Assembly (NCBI RefSeq): GCF_000158815.1
Contig: NZ_GG657738.1
Span: 6,044,997 to 6,108,996 of the forward strand
Length of the DNA: 64,000 bases
Reading direction: 5' to 3'
DNA from: Micromonospora sp. ATCC 39149
GTDB taxonomy: Bacteria; Actinomycetota; Actinomycetes; Mycobacteriales; Micromonosporaceae
A program made the position numbers and the translations under genes. Below are positions 53,885 to 64,000 of this stretch, piece by piece (positions within the stretch are counted from its first letter, which is position 1; each line of letters begins with the position of its first letter). Under the pieces are notes generated by a model. That model searched no databases. It was not told where the DNA came from and worked only from the letters and a program-made list of their open reading frames with translations.

Positions 53885-55116
53885 CCGGCCCGGACGAGCT
53901 GGCCGAGCGATTCGGTACCCCGCTCTACGTCTACGACCTGGATCGGGTGGCCGAGGCCCGGTCCCGGTTGTTCGCCGCCCTGCCCAGCGGATTCGACCTC
54001 TTCTACGCGGTGAAGGCCAACCCGCACCCGGACGTGGCCGGCGCGCTGCGGGACGGGCCCGGACCGGCCTGCCGCGCCGAGATCAGCTCGACCGGCGAGC
54101 TGGACGCCGCGCTCGCCGCGGGGTACGCCGCGGGGGAGTGCCTCTACACCGGACCGGGCAAGACGGACACCGAGCTGGCCGTCGCGATCGCCCGCGGGGT
54201 CCGGCTGTTCTCCGCCGAGTCACCGACCGATCTGCGGCGCATCGGCGCGGTCGCGGAGCGGTACGGCGCGGTGGCCGAATGCCTGCTGCGGATCAACTGC
54301 ACCACGGCCGGGGCCGCCACCGGAATCCGGATGATGGGCCGGCCGTCCCAGTTCGGCCTGGATCTGGAGAGTCTGCCGGCGCTGCTGCCGGAGCTGCGCG
54401 CGACCCGCGGGGCCCGGCTGGTCGGCGCGCACTTCTTCACGATGAGCAACGCCGGCGACGAGTCCAACCTGGTCGCCGAGTTCGAGCAGGTGGTCGAGCT
54501 GGCGGCCGGGCTGGCCGTCGACTCCGGCCTGCCGCTGGAGCTGCTGGACCTGGGCGGCGGGTTCGCCGCGCCGTACGCGGTGCCGGGCGCCCCGATGGTC
54601 TACCCGAAGCTGCGTACCGAGCTGGAGCGGCTGCTCGACCTGAACCTGCCCCGGTGGCGTACCGGCACCCCCCGGCTGGCCTGCGAATCCGGCCGCTATC
54701 TGGTCGCCGGGTGCGGGACGCTGCTGTGCGGCGTGGTGAACGTCAAGCGGGGCCGGGGGCAGACCTACGTGATCGTGGACGCCGGGATCAACGCGATCGG
54801 TGGGCTCTCCGGCCTGGGCCGGCTGCTGCCGATGGCGGTGTGCCTGGACGGCGCCGACGCGACCGAGCGAGCCAGCCTCGTCGGTCCACTGTGTACCCCC
54901 GGGGACCTGCTCGGCCGGGATGTCCAGGTGCCGGTCCTCGCCGCCGGTGACGTGGTGCGGATACCGAACGTCGGCGCGTACGGGATCACCGCCAGCCTGC
55001 TCGGCTTCCTGAGCCGGCCGGCTCCGGCCGAGGTGACGGTCCGGAACGGCGAGGTGGTGTCGGTGTCCCGGCTGGAGCCGCGCCGGGTGCCGCTGTCGAA
55101 GGGAGCCCCGTCGTGA
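53881..55116 (+). CDS. VinO-like PLP-dependent decarboxylase
   Basis: The product is 411 aa from an ATG at 53881 in an ATGA overlap. It has the fold-III (alanine-racemase-like barrel) decarboxylase pattern: PLP lysine in FDLFYAVKANPHPDVAG, LLDLGGGFAAPYAVPG and CESGRYLVAGCGTLL. It resembles diaminopimelate/ornithine decarboxylases. VinO decarboxylates 3-methylaspartyl-ACP to 3-aminoisobutyryl-ACP, so a carrier-bound substrate is expected. The stop overlaps the next GTG (GTGA). Confidence 0.92.
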   Translation: MTGPDELAERFGTPLYVYDLDRVAEARSRLFAALPSGFDLFYAVKANPHPDVAGALRDGPGPACRAEISSTGELDAALAAGYAAGECLYTGPGKTDTELAVAIARGVRLFSAESPTDLRRIGAVAERYGAVAECLLRINCTTAGAATGIRMMGRPSQFGLDLESLPALLPELRATRGARLVGAHFFTMSNAGDESNLVAEFEQVVELAAGLAVDSGLPLELLDLGGGFAAPYAVPGAPMVYPKLRTELERLLDLNLPRWRTGTPRLACESGRYLVAGCGTLLCGVVNVKRGRGQTYVIVDAGINAIGGLSGLGRLLPMAVCLDGADATERASLVGPLCTPGDLLGRDVQVPVLAAGDVVRIPNVGAYGITASLLGFLSRPAPAEVTVRNGEVVSVSRLEPRRVPLSKGAPS

Positions 55117-55583
55117 CGTCGACCGCGCGACTCGACCCGCACCCCGCGGCGTCGCGCGACGGCCACCCGACCGCGGTGGTCAGCAGCATGGCCTCGGACG
55201 CGCACACCTGGAACCTGGTCTTCCTCCAGTTGCTGGTCGAGGAGCTGGGCTTCGAGGTGACCAACCTGGGCCCGTGCGTGCCGGACCGGCTGCTGGTCGA
55301 GCAATGCCGGATCCGCCGGCCCGCGCTGGTCGTGCTCAGCAGCGTCAACGGCCACGGCTACCAGGACGGGCTGCGCGTGATCGGGCAGTTGCGCGGCGCC
55401 GCCGGGCTGGCCGGCATGCCCATCGTGCTGGGCGGCAAGCTCGGCGTCTCCGGCGAGCACCGGGCCGAGCGGGTGGCCGAACTGCGGGACGCCGGCTTCG
55501 ACGCGGTGTACGACGACCGGCCCGACGCGATCGAGTCGTTCCGGCGGTTCGTGGCCGGCCGGGTCGCCGTGGGCCGGCCGTGA
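55113..55583 (+). CDS. Glutamate mutase small (cobalamin-binding) subunit, VinI-like
   Basis: The product is 156 aa from a GTG at 55113 (GTGA overlap). It is a B12-binding Rossmann domain: SSMASDAHTWNLVFLQLLVE holds the D-x-H cobalt ligand, then VVLSSVNGHG and PIVLGGKLGVSGEH. The usual D-x-H-x-x-G reads D-A-H-T-W-N, with asparagine replacing glycine. With the large subunit it converts L-glutamate to (2S,3S)-3-methylaspartate. The stop overlaps the next GTG. Confidence 0.93.
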   Translation: MTSTARLDPHPAASRDGHPTAVVSSMASDAHTWNLVFLQLLVEELGFEVTNLGPCVPDRLLVEQCRIRRPALVVLSSVNGHGYQDGLRVIGQLRGAAGLAGMPIVLGGKLGVSGEHRAERVAELRDAGFDAVYDDRPDAIESFRRFVAGRVAVGRP

Positions 55584-56830
55584 ACTTCGGGGAGTTCGTC
55601 CGCTGGCGGCACGCCCGGGGCGCGCTGGTGGTGCAGCCCCGGATGGGCTTCGCCGACCCGACCCTCATGCGCGCCGGGCTGCTGGCCACCCGGCAGGCGG
55701 ACGCCGCCACGGTGGGCACCATCACGCTGGACAGCTACACCCGGGTCGGCGACCTGGACGCCGCGGGACACGCGCTGCGCCAGGGGATCGCGCTCAACGG
55801 GTACCCGATCGTCAATCATCCGGTGGACACGACCCGGGCGGTGCTGGACGGGGTGCTGGCCGAGGACTTCCCGGTGCAGGTGCGCCACGGGTCCGCCCGG
55901 CCGCTGGACATCTTCGCCGCGCTGATCCGGGCCGGCCTGCACGCCACCGAGGGCGGCCCGGTGTCGTACTGCCTGCCCTACGGCCGGACCCCGCTGGCCG
56001 AGTCCGTGGCGAACTGGGCGGCCGCCTGCGAGCTGCTGCTGACCACCCGCCAGGACGGGGTGGAGCCGCACCTTGAGACGTTCGGCGGCTGCATGCTGGG
56101 CCAGCTCTGCCCGCCCAGCGAACTGGTCGCGATCAGCGTGCTGGAGGCGCTGTTCTTCCACCGGATGGGGCTGCGGTCCATCTCGGTCAGCTACGCCCAG
56201 CAAACCAACCCGGCCCAGGATCTAGAGGCGGTGACCGCGCTGCGCCGGCTCTGCGCCGAGCTGCTGCCCGGCGCGGACACCCACGTGGTGGTGTACGCCT
56301 ACATGGGCCTGGCACCGCGCACCCCGGCCGGCGCGCGCCGGCTGTTCGCCGAGGCGGTGCGGCTCGCGGTCGCCGGCGGCGCGCAGCGGCTGATCGTCAA
56401 GACGGTCGCCGAGGCGTACCGCATCCCGACGATCGCGGAGAACGTGGCCGCCCTGGAGCACGCCGCGGCGACCGCCCGGGCCATGCCCCGGCCGGCGGAC
56501 CCCGCGGCGTCCGGGGGCCAGGTCTACCGGGAGGCGCGTGCGATCGTCGAGGCGGTGCTGGACGGCGCCCCCGACCTCGGGCGGGCCATCGTCCTGGCGT
56601 TCCGGCGCGGGCTGCTGGACGTGCCCTACTGCATCCACCCGGACAACGCCGGGCGCAGCCGCAGCCACCTGGACGAGGACGGCACCCTGCGCTGGACCCG
56701 GCTGGGCAACCTGCCGCTCGGCGGCCTGGCGGAACTGCGCCCCCGGGACCCGGTCGGCTCGACCGAGCTGCTGTCCGCCCTCTCCTACACGCAGCGCACC
56801 TTCGACGCACCCCATCTCAAGGAGGTCTGA
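55580..56830 (+). CDS. Glutamate mutase large (catalytic) subunit, VinH-like
   Basis: The product is 416 aa from a GTG at 55580 in a GTGA overlap. It is a TIM-barrel epsilon-type subunit: VVQPRMGFADPTLMRAGLLA, the substrate-arginine block VRHGSARPLDIFAALI, EGGPVSYCLPYGRTPLAES, then SISVSYAQQTNPAQD. Its length is shorter than the ~480 aa clostridial GlmE but typical of secondary-metabolism versions. It makes 3-methylaspartate for the starter unit. The stop overlaps the P450 start (TGATG). Confidence 0.93.
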   Translation: MNFGEFVRWRHARGALVVQPRMGFADPTLMRAGLLATRQADAATVGTITLDSYTRVGDLDAAGHALRQGIALNGYPIVNHPVDTTRAVLDGVLAEDFPVQVRHGSARPLDIFAALIRAGLHATEGGPVSYCLPYGRTPLAESVANWAAACELLLTTRQDGVEPHLETFGGCMLGQLCPPSELVAISVLEALFFHRMGLRSISVSYAQQTNPAQDLEAVTALRRLCAELLPGADTHVVVYAYMGLAPRTPAGARRLFAEAVRLAVAGGAQRLIVKTVAEAYRIPTIAENVAALEHAAATARAMPRPADPAASGGQVYREARAIVEAVLDGAPDLGRAIVLAFRRGLLDVPYCIHPDNAGRSRSHLDEDGTLRWTRLGNLPLGGLAELRPRDPVGSTELLSALSYTQRTFDAPHLKEV

Positions 56831-58026
56831 TGGTCTCCGGCGGTCCGATCCGCGACTACCCGTTCGAGATGCACGAGATCGACAGCTCGCCGCTGTACGC
56901 GACGCTGCGCCGGGACGAGCCGATGAGCCGGGTGCAGTTGCCGTACGGCGAACCGGCCTGGCTGGCCACCCGGTACGCCGACGTGAAGGTGGTGCTGACC
57001 GACCCGCGGTTCAGCCGGGCCATCGCCCAGGGACTGGACCAGCCGAGGCTGCGCCGGCAGTTGGACGGCGACGGCATCATGGGCATGGACCCGCCGGACC
57101 ACACCCGGCTGCGCCGGCTGGTCGGCAAGGCGTTCACCGCGCGGCGGGTCGAGGCGATGCGGGCCGACGTGCGAAACCGGGCCCGCCGCCTGGTCGACGC
57201 GATGGTGGCCAAGGGGCCGCCGGCCGACCTGGTCGAGGAGTTCGCCCGCCCGCTGCCGGTCTCGGTGATCTGTGACCTGCTGGGGGTACCCTTCGCCGAC
57301 CACCAGATCTTTCGGGAGTGGACCGAGGGTCTGACCGACGACGCGACCGCCAAGCGCGAGGTGTTCTTCGAGCTCGGCGACGCGCTCGGCGACTACATGG
57401 CCGGGCTGGTCGCGCAGCGTCGCCGGGAGCCCACCGACGACCTGTTGGGCGCGCTGGTGCGGGCCCGGGACAACGGCGACAAGCTGTCCGAGGACGAGCT
57501 CATCTCGATCGCCGGGCCCGGGCTGCTCACCGGCGGCGTGGAGACGGTCTCCTCGGGCCTGCCGAGCTTTGTGTTCACCCTGCTCACCCACCCGGAGCAG
57601 CTCGCCCTGCTGGGCGGCTCGCCGGAGCTGATGCCGACCGCGGTCGAGGAGCTGCTGCGCTTCGTCCCGATCAACACGGCCGCGATGTTCGCCCGCTACG
57701 CGCTGGCCGACGTCGCCTTCGGCGACGTGGTCGTCCGCGCCGGCGACCCGGTGCTGCCCGCCCTGGCCGCCGGCAACCGGGACCCGGAGGTCTTCGCCGA
57801 TCCGGAGCGCATCGACCTGACCCGGCGCAACAACCCGCACCTGGCCTTTGGGCACGGGCCGCACCACTGCATCGGGGCCCAACTGGCCCGGCTGGAGCTG
57901 CAGGAGGCGCTGACCGAACTGCTCACCCGGCTGCCCGGGCTGCGGCTGGCCGAGGGGCGGGCCGGAGTGCGGTGGAAGTACGGCGTGATCGTGCGCGGCC
58001 CCGCTCGGCTGCCGGTCACCTGGTGA
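56830..58026 (+). CDS. Cytochrome P450, probable tailoring hydroxylase
   Basis: The product is 398 aa from an ATG at 56830. Heme-binding loop: LAFGHGPHHCIGAQLARLEL. The ExxR helix (VEELLRFVPI) and the I-helix GLLTGGVETVSSGLPS are present; the usual A-G-x-D/E-T-T reads G-G-V-E-T-V. It is closest in style to macrolide P450s. It probably oxidises the macrolactam late. Its position between the starter genes and the PKS, with overlaps on both sides, ties it to the same transcript. Confidence 0.93.
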   Translation: MVSGGPIRDYPFEMHEIDSSPLYATLRRDEPMSRVQLPYGEPAWLATRYADVKVVLTDPRFSRAIAQGLDQPRLRRQLDGDGIMGMDPPDHTRLRRLVGKAFTARRVEAMRADVRNRARRLVDAMVAKGPPADLVEEFARPLPVSVICDLLGVPFADHQIFREWTEGLTDDATAKREVFFELGDALGDYMAGLVAQRRREPTDDLLGALVRARDNGDKLSEDELISIAGPGLLTGGVETVSSGLPSFVFTLLTHPEQLALLGGSPELMPTAVEELLRFVPINTAAMFARYALADVAFGDVVVRAGDPVLPALAAGNRDPEVFADPERIDLTRRNNPHLAFGHGPHHCIGAQLARLELQEALTELLTRLPGLRLAEGRAGVRWKYGVIVRGPARLPVTW

Positions 58027-61000
58027 TGACCGCGAACGACGATGGGAGTGGCGCGATGGACGAGGCCGCGTTCGCCGAATTGACCGCAATGACCGCATTG
58101 GCCGCCGCCGAGCGGGAGCGCCTGCTGCACCGGCTGGTCCAGGAGCACACCACCGCCGTGCTCCGCGAGGTCATGCCGGTAACGGTCGAGCCGGTGGACC
58201 CGACCGTGCCGTTCCGCGATCTGGGCCTGGACTCGCTGGCCACTGTGGAGCTGCACGCCCGGCTGGCCGCCGAGACCGGCCTGGACCTGCCGGTCACCGT
58301 CGCGTTCGACCACCCCACGCCGGCGCAGCTGGCCGGATACCTGTGCGCTCGGCTGGGGGGTGCGGCGGTCGGCGATGCCGGGGTGCCGGTCGAGCCGGCC
58401 ATCGGGGACGCGGCGGAGCCGGTGGCGGTCATCGGGATCGGCTGCCGGTACCCGGGCGGGATCCGCTCCGCGGAGGACCTCTGGCGGCTGGTCGCCGACG
58501 GCCGGCACGTGCAGTCCGGGTTCCCCACCGATCGGGGCTGGGACCTGGAGAGGCTCTACGACCCGGACCCGAACCGGCCGGGCAGCAGCTACGTACGGGT
58601 CGGCGGGTTCCTGCCGGACGCCGCCCACTTCGACGCCGATTTCTTCGGCATCGCGCCCCGGGAAGCCTCGGCCATGGACCCCCAGCAGCGGCTGGTGCTG
58701 GAGACCGCCTGGGAGGCGCTGGAGCGCGCGGCGATCGATCCCACGGCGCTGCGCGGCACCCCGACCGGCGTGTTCATCGGAGCGGAGGCGCAGGAGTACG
58801 GTCCCCGGCTGCCCGAAGCGCCCGGCTCGCTGGACGGCTACCTGCTGACCGGCAACGCGCCGAGCGTGATCTCCGGCCGGGTCGCGTACGTGTTCGGGCT
58901 GGAGGGGCCGACGCTCACCGTGGACACCGCCTGCTCGGGCTCACTGGTCGCGGTTCACCTGGCGGTCCAGGCACTGCGGCGTGGCGAGTGCCCGCTGGCG
59001 CTGGCCGGCGGGGTGGCGGTGATGGCCGGGCCGGGCACCTTCACCGCGTTCAGCCGGCAGCGCGGGCTGGCTCCGGACGGGTTGTGCAAGGCGTTCGCGG
59101 CGGCGGCCGACGGCACCGGGTTCAGCGAGGGCGTCGGGCTGTTCGTGCTGGAGCGGCTCTCCGACGCGGTTCGCCACGGGCACCGGGTCCTCGCCGTGAT
59201 CCGGGGTACCGCGATCAACTCGGACGGCGCCTCGAACGGGCTGACCGCGCCGAGCGGGCTGGCCCAGCAGCGGCTGATCCGGCGGGCCCTGGCCGATGCC
59301 CGGCTGCGCCCCGCCGATGTGGACGCGGTGGAGGCGCACGGCACCGGCACCCGGCTCGGCGACCCGATCGAGGCGGGTGCGCTGCTGGCCACGTACGGCC
59401 GGGAGGCTGAGCGGATCCTCTGGCTGGGCTCGGTCAAGTCGAACATCGGGCACACCTAGGCGGCGGCCGGCGCCGCCGGTGTGATCAAAATGATCATGGC
59501 GATGCGGCACGCGGTGCTGCCCCGGACCCTGCATGTCGACCAGCCGACCCCGGACGTGGACTGGTCGGACGGCTCGGTCCAACTCCTCACCGAGGCGCGG
59601 GACTGGCCGCGGACCGATCGTCCGCGCCGGGCCGGGGTCTCCTCGTTCGGGGTCAGCGGCACCAACGCTCACCTGATCCTGGAGGCGGCCGAGGACCCGG
59701 ACCCCATCAGCACCGATACCCCCGACGACCCACCGGCGGCCGTACCGCTGGTGCTCTCCGCGCGGTCGGCGGCGGCGCTGCGGGAGCAGGCTCGTCGGCT
59801 GCTGCCGGTGCTGGACCGGGTCGAGCTGCCGGACCTTGGCCACGCCCTGGCCACCACGCGGGCCGCGCTGGAGCACCGGGCCGTGGTGGTGGCCCGTGAT
59901 CCGGCGCAGGCGCGGGACGGCCTGGCGGTCGTGGCCCAGGGCGGCGGAGCCGTTGTGGACAGCGCCGCGCCCGGCGGGGTGGCCATGCTCTTCACCGGCC
60001 AGGGCACCCAGCGGCCAGGCATGGGTCGGGACCTCTACCGCGACTTCCCGGTGTACGCCGAGGCTCTGGACGAGGCGCTCGACCACCTGGACGTCCACCT
60101 GGACCGGCCGCTGCGCGACGCGCTGTGGGGGACCGACGCGACGACGCTGGAGCAGACCGGGTACGCCCAGTGCGCGATCTTCGCCGTCGAGGTGGCGCTG
60201 TACCGGCTGATGGAGTCCTGGGGCGTGGCACCCGAGGCACTACTCGGCCACTCGATCGGCGAGTTGGTCGCGGCGCACCTCGCCGGGGTCTGGTCGCTCG
60301 CCGACGCCTGCCTGGTGGTCGCCGCCCGAGCCAGCCTGATGCAGGCCCTGCCGTCCGGCGGCGCCATGGTCGCGGTGACCGCCACCGAGCCGGAGGTACG
60401 CGCCCGGCTGACCGGCGGCGTCGACATCGCCGCGGTGAACGGCCCCCGCTCGGTCGTGGTCTCCGGCCAGCGGGACGAGGTGGACCGGGTCGCCGCCGCG
60501 TTCGGCGGGGGCCGACGGCTGCGCGTCTCGCACGCGTTCCACTCGTCGCTGATGGACCCGATGCTGGCCGACTTCCGCCGGGTTCTGCGGGCGGTGAGCT
60601 ACGCGCCGCCCCGGCTCCTGGTGATCAGCAACGTGACCGGACGGCCGGCCACCGCCGAGGAGCTGGGCACCCCGGAGTACTGGGTACGCCAGGTGCGCCA
60701 GCCGGTGCGCTTCGCCGACGGGGTACGGGCGCTGGCCGGCCTCGGCGTGCGTACCTGCCTGGAGCTGGGCCCGGATCAGGTGCTCACCGGGCTGGCCCGG
60801 GACGGGCTGGCCGGGGAGGAGATCGCGGTCGCCCCGACCATGCGCCGGGGCACCGGCGGGGCGACGCTGCTGGCCGCGCTGGCGACCGTGTTCGCCCGGG
60901 GCGGACCGGTACGCTGGTCGTCCTTTTACAGTGGACGCTCCTACCGCCGCGTCGACCTGCCCACGTACCCCTTCCAGAGCAGCCATTTCTGGCTCAGCCC

Positions 61001-64000
61001 GCCGGCCCGGTCCGCCGACCCGGGCACCCTCGGCCAGGTGGCGTCGGCCCACCCGCTGCTGCCCGCGGTGGTCGGGGTCGCCGACTCGGACGGCATCGTG
61101 CTGACTGGCCGGCTGTCCGTCACCGCCCAGCCCTGGCTGGCCGACCACACCATCGCCGGTGAGATCGTGCTGCCCGGTACCGCGTTCGTGGAGATGGCGT
61201 TGCGCGCCGTGGAGCACTCCGGCGGCGGGTGCGTGGAGGAGCTGACCCTGCACACCCCGCTGGTCCTGGCCCCGCAGGGCGGGATCGCGATGCAGGTCGT
61301 TGTCGGGGCGGCGGGTGACGACGGGCGCCGGACGATCGAGTTCTACTCCCGGTCGGAGGCCGAGCCCGTGGCCACGACCTGGACCCGGCACGCCGCCGGG
61401 CACCTGGCGCCGGCCGCCGGGGTTACCCCGGTCGAGCTGGTCACCTGGCCGCCCGAGGGTGCGCGGCCGGTCCCGATGGACGACCTCTATCCCCGGCTGG
61501 CGCGAAGGCTACGCTACGGCCCGGCGTTCCGTGGTCTGCGCGCGATCTGGCGGCGCGGCACGGACAACTTCGACGAGGTGGAGTTGCCGGCCACCGCCGC
61601 GGCCGACGGCTTCGACCCGCACCCGGCGCTGCTGGACGCGGTGCTGCACGCGATCGACACCCCCGCGGAGGCGGAGCCGGACTCGCTGCACCTGCCGTTC
61701 GCCTGGACCGGGGTACGCCGGTTCGCGGCCTGCGGCACCCGGCTGCGGGTGCGGATCTCGCCGGCTCCCGGTGGTGGGACGTCGTTGACCCTGGCCGACC
61801 CGTCCGGCGCGCCGGTGGCCTCCGTGGCGTCGCTGCGCTCCCGGCCGGTGCCCGCCGAGGCGCTGCGGGCCGGCCGGGACCGGCCGCTGCTGCGGGTGGA
61901 GTGGCGGCCGGTCGACGTGGTGGACTCGGTGGGCGACCAGTCCGGGGTGGTGGCGGTGCTCGGGCCGGATCCGCTCGGGCTGGACGCGCCGACCTTTCCG
62001 GACCTGGCGGCGCTGGCCGCGGCCGGGGTCCCGGACATCGTGGTGGTCCCGGTCCGGCCGGACCTCGCGGAGGACCTGGTGCCGGCGGCGCGGGCGGCGG
62101 TACACCGGCTGCTCGGCGTGGTCCAGGAGTGGCTCGCCGATGCCCGGTTCACCGGGTCCCGGCTGGTCGTCGTCACCCGGGGGGTCACCGGCCCGGCCGG
62201 GCTGGCCGGTGCCCCGGTGCCGGGCCTGGTGCGCTCCGCGCAGGCCGAGCACCCGGGCCGGTTCGTCCTGCTCGACCTGGACGAGGCGGCGCTGACCACG
62301 TGCCTGCTGCGCGCCGCGCTGTCCGCCGGTGAGCCGGAGCTGCGGCTGGACGGTGGGGTGCTGCTGGCCCCGAGGCTGGCCCGGGTACGCCCGGCCGCAC
62401 AGCCGGTCGACTGGGATCCCGCGGGTACGGTGCTGGTCACCGGCGGTTCCGGTGGGCTGGGTCGGCTGGTCGCCCGGCACCTGGCCACCGCCCACGGGGT
62501 GTCCCGGCTGCTACTGGCCAGCCGGCGCGGTCCGGGCGCCCCGGGCGTCGCCGAGCTGGTCGCCGAGCTGGCCGGGCTGGGCGCGACGGCCCGGGTGGTA
62601 GCCTGCGACGTGGCTGACCCGGCCGCGCTGGCCGAGCTGCTCGCCGGGGTGCCCGCCGACCACCCGCTGACCGCGGTGGTGCACGCGGCCGGAGCGCTCG
62701 ACAACGGCATGATCGGTACGCTCACCCCGGCACAGCTGGACACCGCGCTGCGCGCCAAGCTGGACGCCGCCTGGCACCTGCACGAGCTGACCCGGCACCT
62801 GGACCTCGCGGCGTTCGTGCTGTTCTCCTCGTCGGCCGGCCTGCTCGACGGCGCCGGGCAGGGCAACTACGCGGCCGGCAACACGTTCCTGGACGCGCTC
62901 GCCGGGTACCGGCGCGCGCTCGGGCTGCCCGGGCTCGCGCTGGCCTGGGGGCTGTGGTCCGGATCGCAGGGCATGGGCGCCGAGCTGGCCCCGGCCGACC
63001 GGCACCGGATCGACCGGCTCGGGCTGGCGCCGATGACCCCGGAGGAGAGCCTCGAGGCCCTCGACGCCGCGCTGCGCTGCACCGAACCGGCCCTGGTGCC
63101 GGTACGCCTGGACACCGCGGCGCTGCGGACCCGCCAGGACGGGGTGCCGGCACTGCTGCGTGAGCTGGTACCGGCCCGACCGGCGGGCGCCCCCGCCCGC
63201 CCGTCCCCGGCCCCGACCGGGCCCGACCTGGCCGGGCGGCTGCGCGGCCTAACCGAGGCGGACCGCGGCCGGGTCGTGCTGGACCTGGTGCGGACCCAGG
63301 TGGCCGCGGTGCTCGGCCACCCCGGCCGGGACGCGATCGACCCGCGCCGACCGTTCAGCGAGCTGGGCTTCGACTCGCTCGCCGCGATCGAGCTGCGCAA
63401 CGCCCTCGACTCGGCCACCGGGCTCCGGCTGCCGGCCACGCTTGTCTTCGACCAGCCGACGCCGCGGGCGGTGGCCCAGCACATCCTGGCCGGCCTGGCC
63501 GGCTCTGCGGGCTCTGCCGCGTCCGCCGCTGGCGTCGAGCCGTCCGGCCCGGGCGGCGCGACCACGGACGCGGACGAGCCGATCGCGATCGTCGGAATGG
63601 GGTGCCGATACCCGGGCGGTGTCGGGTCGCCGGAAGACCTGTGGCGGCTACTGGCCGACGAAGTCGACGCGATCACTCCGTTCCCGGCGGACCGCGGCTG
63701 GGACGTCGAGACGATCTACGATCCCGAGCCGGGTCGGCCCGGCCGTAGCTACGTGCGGCACGGCGGCTTCCTGCACGACGCCGCCGAGTTCGACGCCGAC
63801 TTCTTCGGCATCGGTCCGCGGGAGGCGCAGGCCATGGACCCGCAGCAGCGACTGCTGCTGGAGGTGTCCTGGGAGGCGCTGGAGCGGTCCCGGATCGACC
63901 CCGGCTCGCTGCGGGGGACCCGCACCGGGGTCTTCGCCGGCGTGATGTACCACGACTGGGCCACCCGGCTGGGCGCGGTCTCCGAGGAGGTGGCCGGGTA
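58026..64000 (+). CDS. Type I modular polyketide synthase, loading ACP plus module 1 and start of module 2; internal TAG; runs off the edge
   Basis: The ATG at 58026 overlaps the P450 stop (TGATG). Order: loading ACP (S70 in LGLDSLA), KS1 (~58410-59690, cysteine 303 in DTACSGS), AT1 (~59980-60900, GHSIGE; HAFH indicates malonyl-CoA), DH1 (~61040-61880, HTIAGEIVLP and DAVLH), KR1 (~62420-62960, GGSGGLG, NYAAGN, LDN in place of LDD, no A-type tryptophan), ACP1 (GFDSLAAIEL, ~63375) and the start of KS2 (63580 on). Module 1 should add a malonate unit and leave a double bond. Codon 478 (59457-59459) is TAG in KSNIGHT-stop-AAAG, where glutamine is normal. The frame stays open to 64000 after it. As given, only 477 residues would be made. 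Confidence 0.9.

Noticed and set aside
59457..59459. Programmed stop-codon readthrough or pyrrolysine at the TAG in KS1
   Set aside because: Pyrrolysine use is known mainly from methanogens and a few anaerobes, the position is a plain glutamine in relatives, and no special downstream structure is visible. A point mutation or base error is simpler.
1..64000. CRISPR array, rRNA, tRNA or riboswitch
   Set aside because: No regularly spaced repeats, no cloverleaf and no rRNA-like stretch were found by reading both strands. A covariance-model scan would be decisive.

Overview
The window is very GC-rich with actinomycete codon usage, GTG/TTG starts and stop-start overlaps (ATGA, GTGA, TGATG). It looks like a chromosomal segment of a filamentous actinomycete, plausibly Micromonosporaceae or Streptomyces-like (inference from gene content only). 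It has two halves: about 42 kb of accessory genes full of dead mobile elements, then about 21 kb that open a type I polyketide cluster running off the right edge.

Region 1 (1-13 kb): a membrane alpha/beta hydrolase cut by the left edge, an orphan amino-acid-binding lipoprotein, a VOC protein, an aminoglycoside-phosphotransferase-like kinase, a MarR regulator divergent from a three-gene operon, and remnants of an ion channel, a vWA protein and four transposase families. Region 2 (13-19.6 kb): a homoserine dehydrogenase-aldehyde dehydrogenase pair with Lrp and HAD genes, then MFS and GNAT genes divergent from a TetR gene. Region 3 (19.6-32.5 kb): two IS256 remnants, AraC and LysE genes, a secreted I36-type inhibitor, a metallo-hydrolase/alpha-beta hydrolase operon, a large LuxR (LAL) regulator and an HTH/Clp-N pair.

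Region 4 (32.9-42.5 kb) is a nested mobile structure. An ISL3-type transposase gene on the minus strand is split: its N-terminal part lies at 42236-42498 and its C-terminal part at 32950-34180. The 8-kb insert between them (34186-42230) is bounded by 51-bp inverted repeats with two mismatches and flanked by GTGAG/GTGAC. Inside it two same-orientation IS701 copies (35923-37288 and a remnant at 40708-41057) enclose TetR, oxidoreductase and NmrA genes, with TTAG at both outer edges, as in a composite transposon.

Region 5 (42.7-64 kb) is a macrolactam-type cluster. A minus-strand operon carries a GT-B glycosyltransferase, a GT2 glycosyltransferase and an AfsR-type SARP regulator. Facing it is the full starter-unit set known from vicenistatin biosynthesis: VinJ-like peptidase, VinK-like acyltransferase, VinL-like ACP (reversed), VinM-like alanyl ligase, VinN-like ligase, VinO-like decarboxylase and glutamate mutase VinI/VinH. 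A P450 and a modular PKS that begins with a bare loading ACP follow. By homology, glutamate becomes 3-methylaspartate, is loaded on the ACP, decarboxylated to 3-aminoisobutyrate, capped with alanine, passed to the PKS, and later uncapped for macrolactam closure. Two lesions stand out in the cluster as given: an in-frame TAG in the first ketosynthase right after its catalytic GHT motif (59457-59459), and a reading-frame break in the VinM-like gene. Similar breaks in short GC runs occur across the window, so sequencing error and real decay must be told apart.
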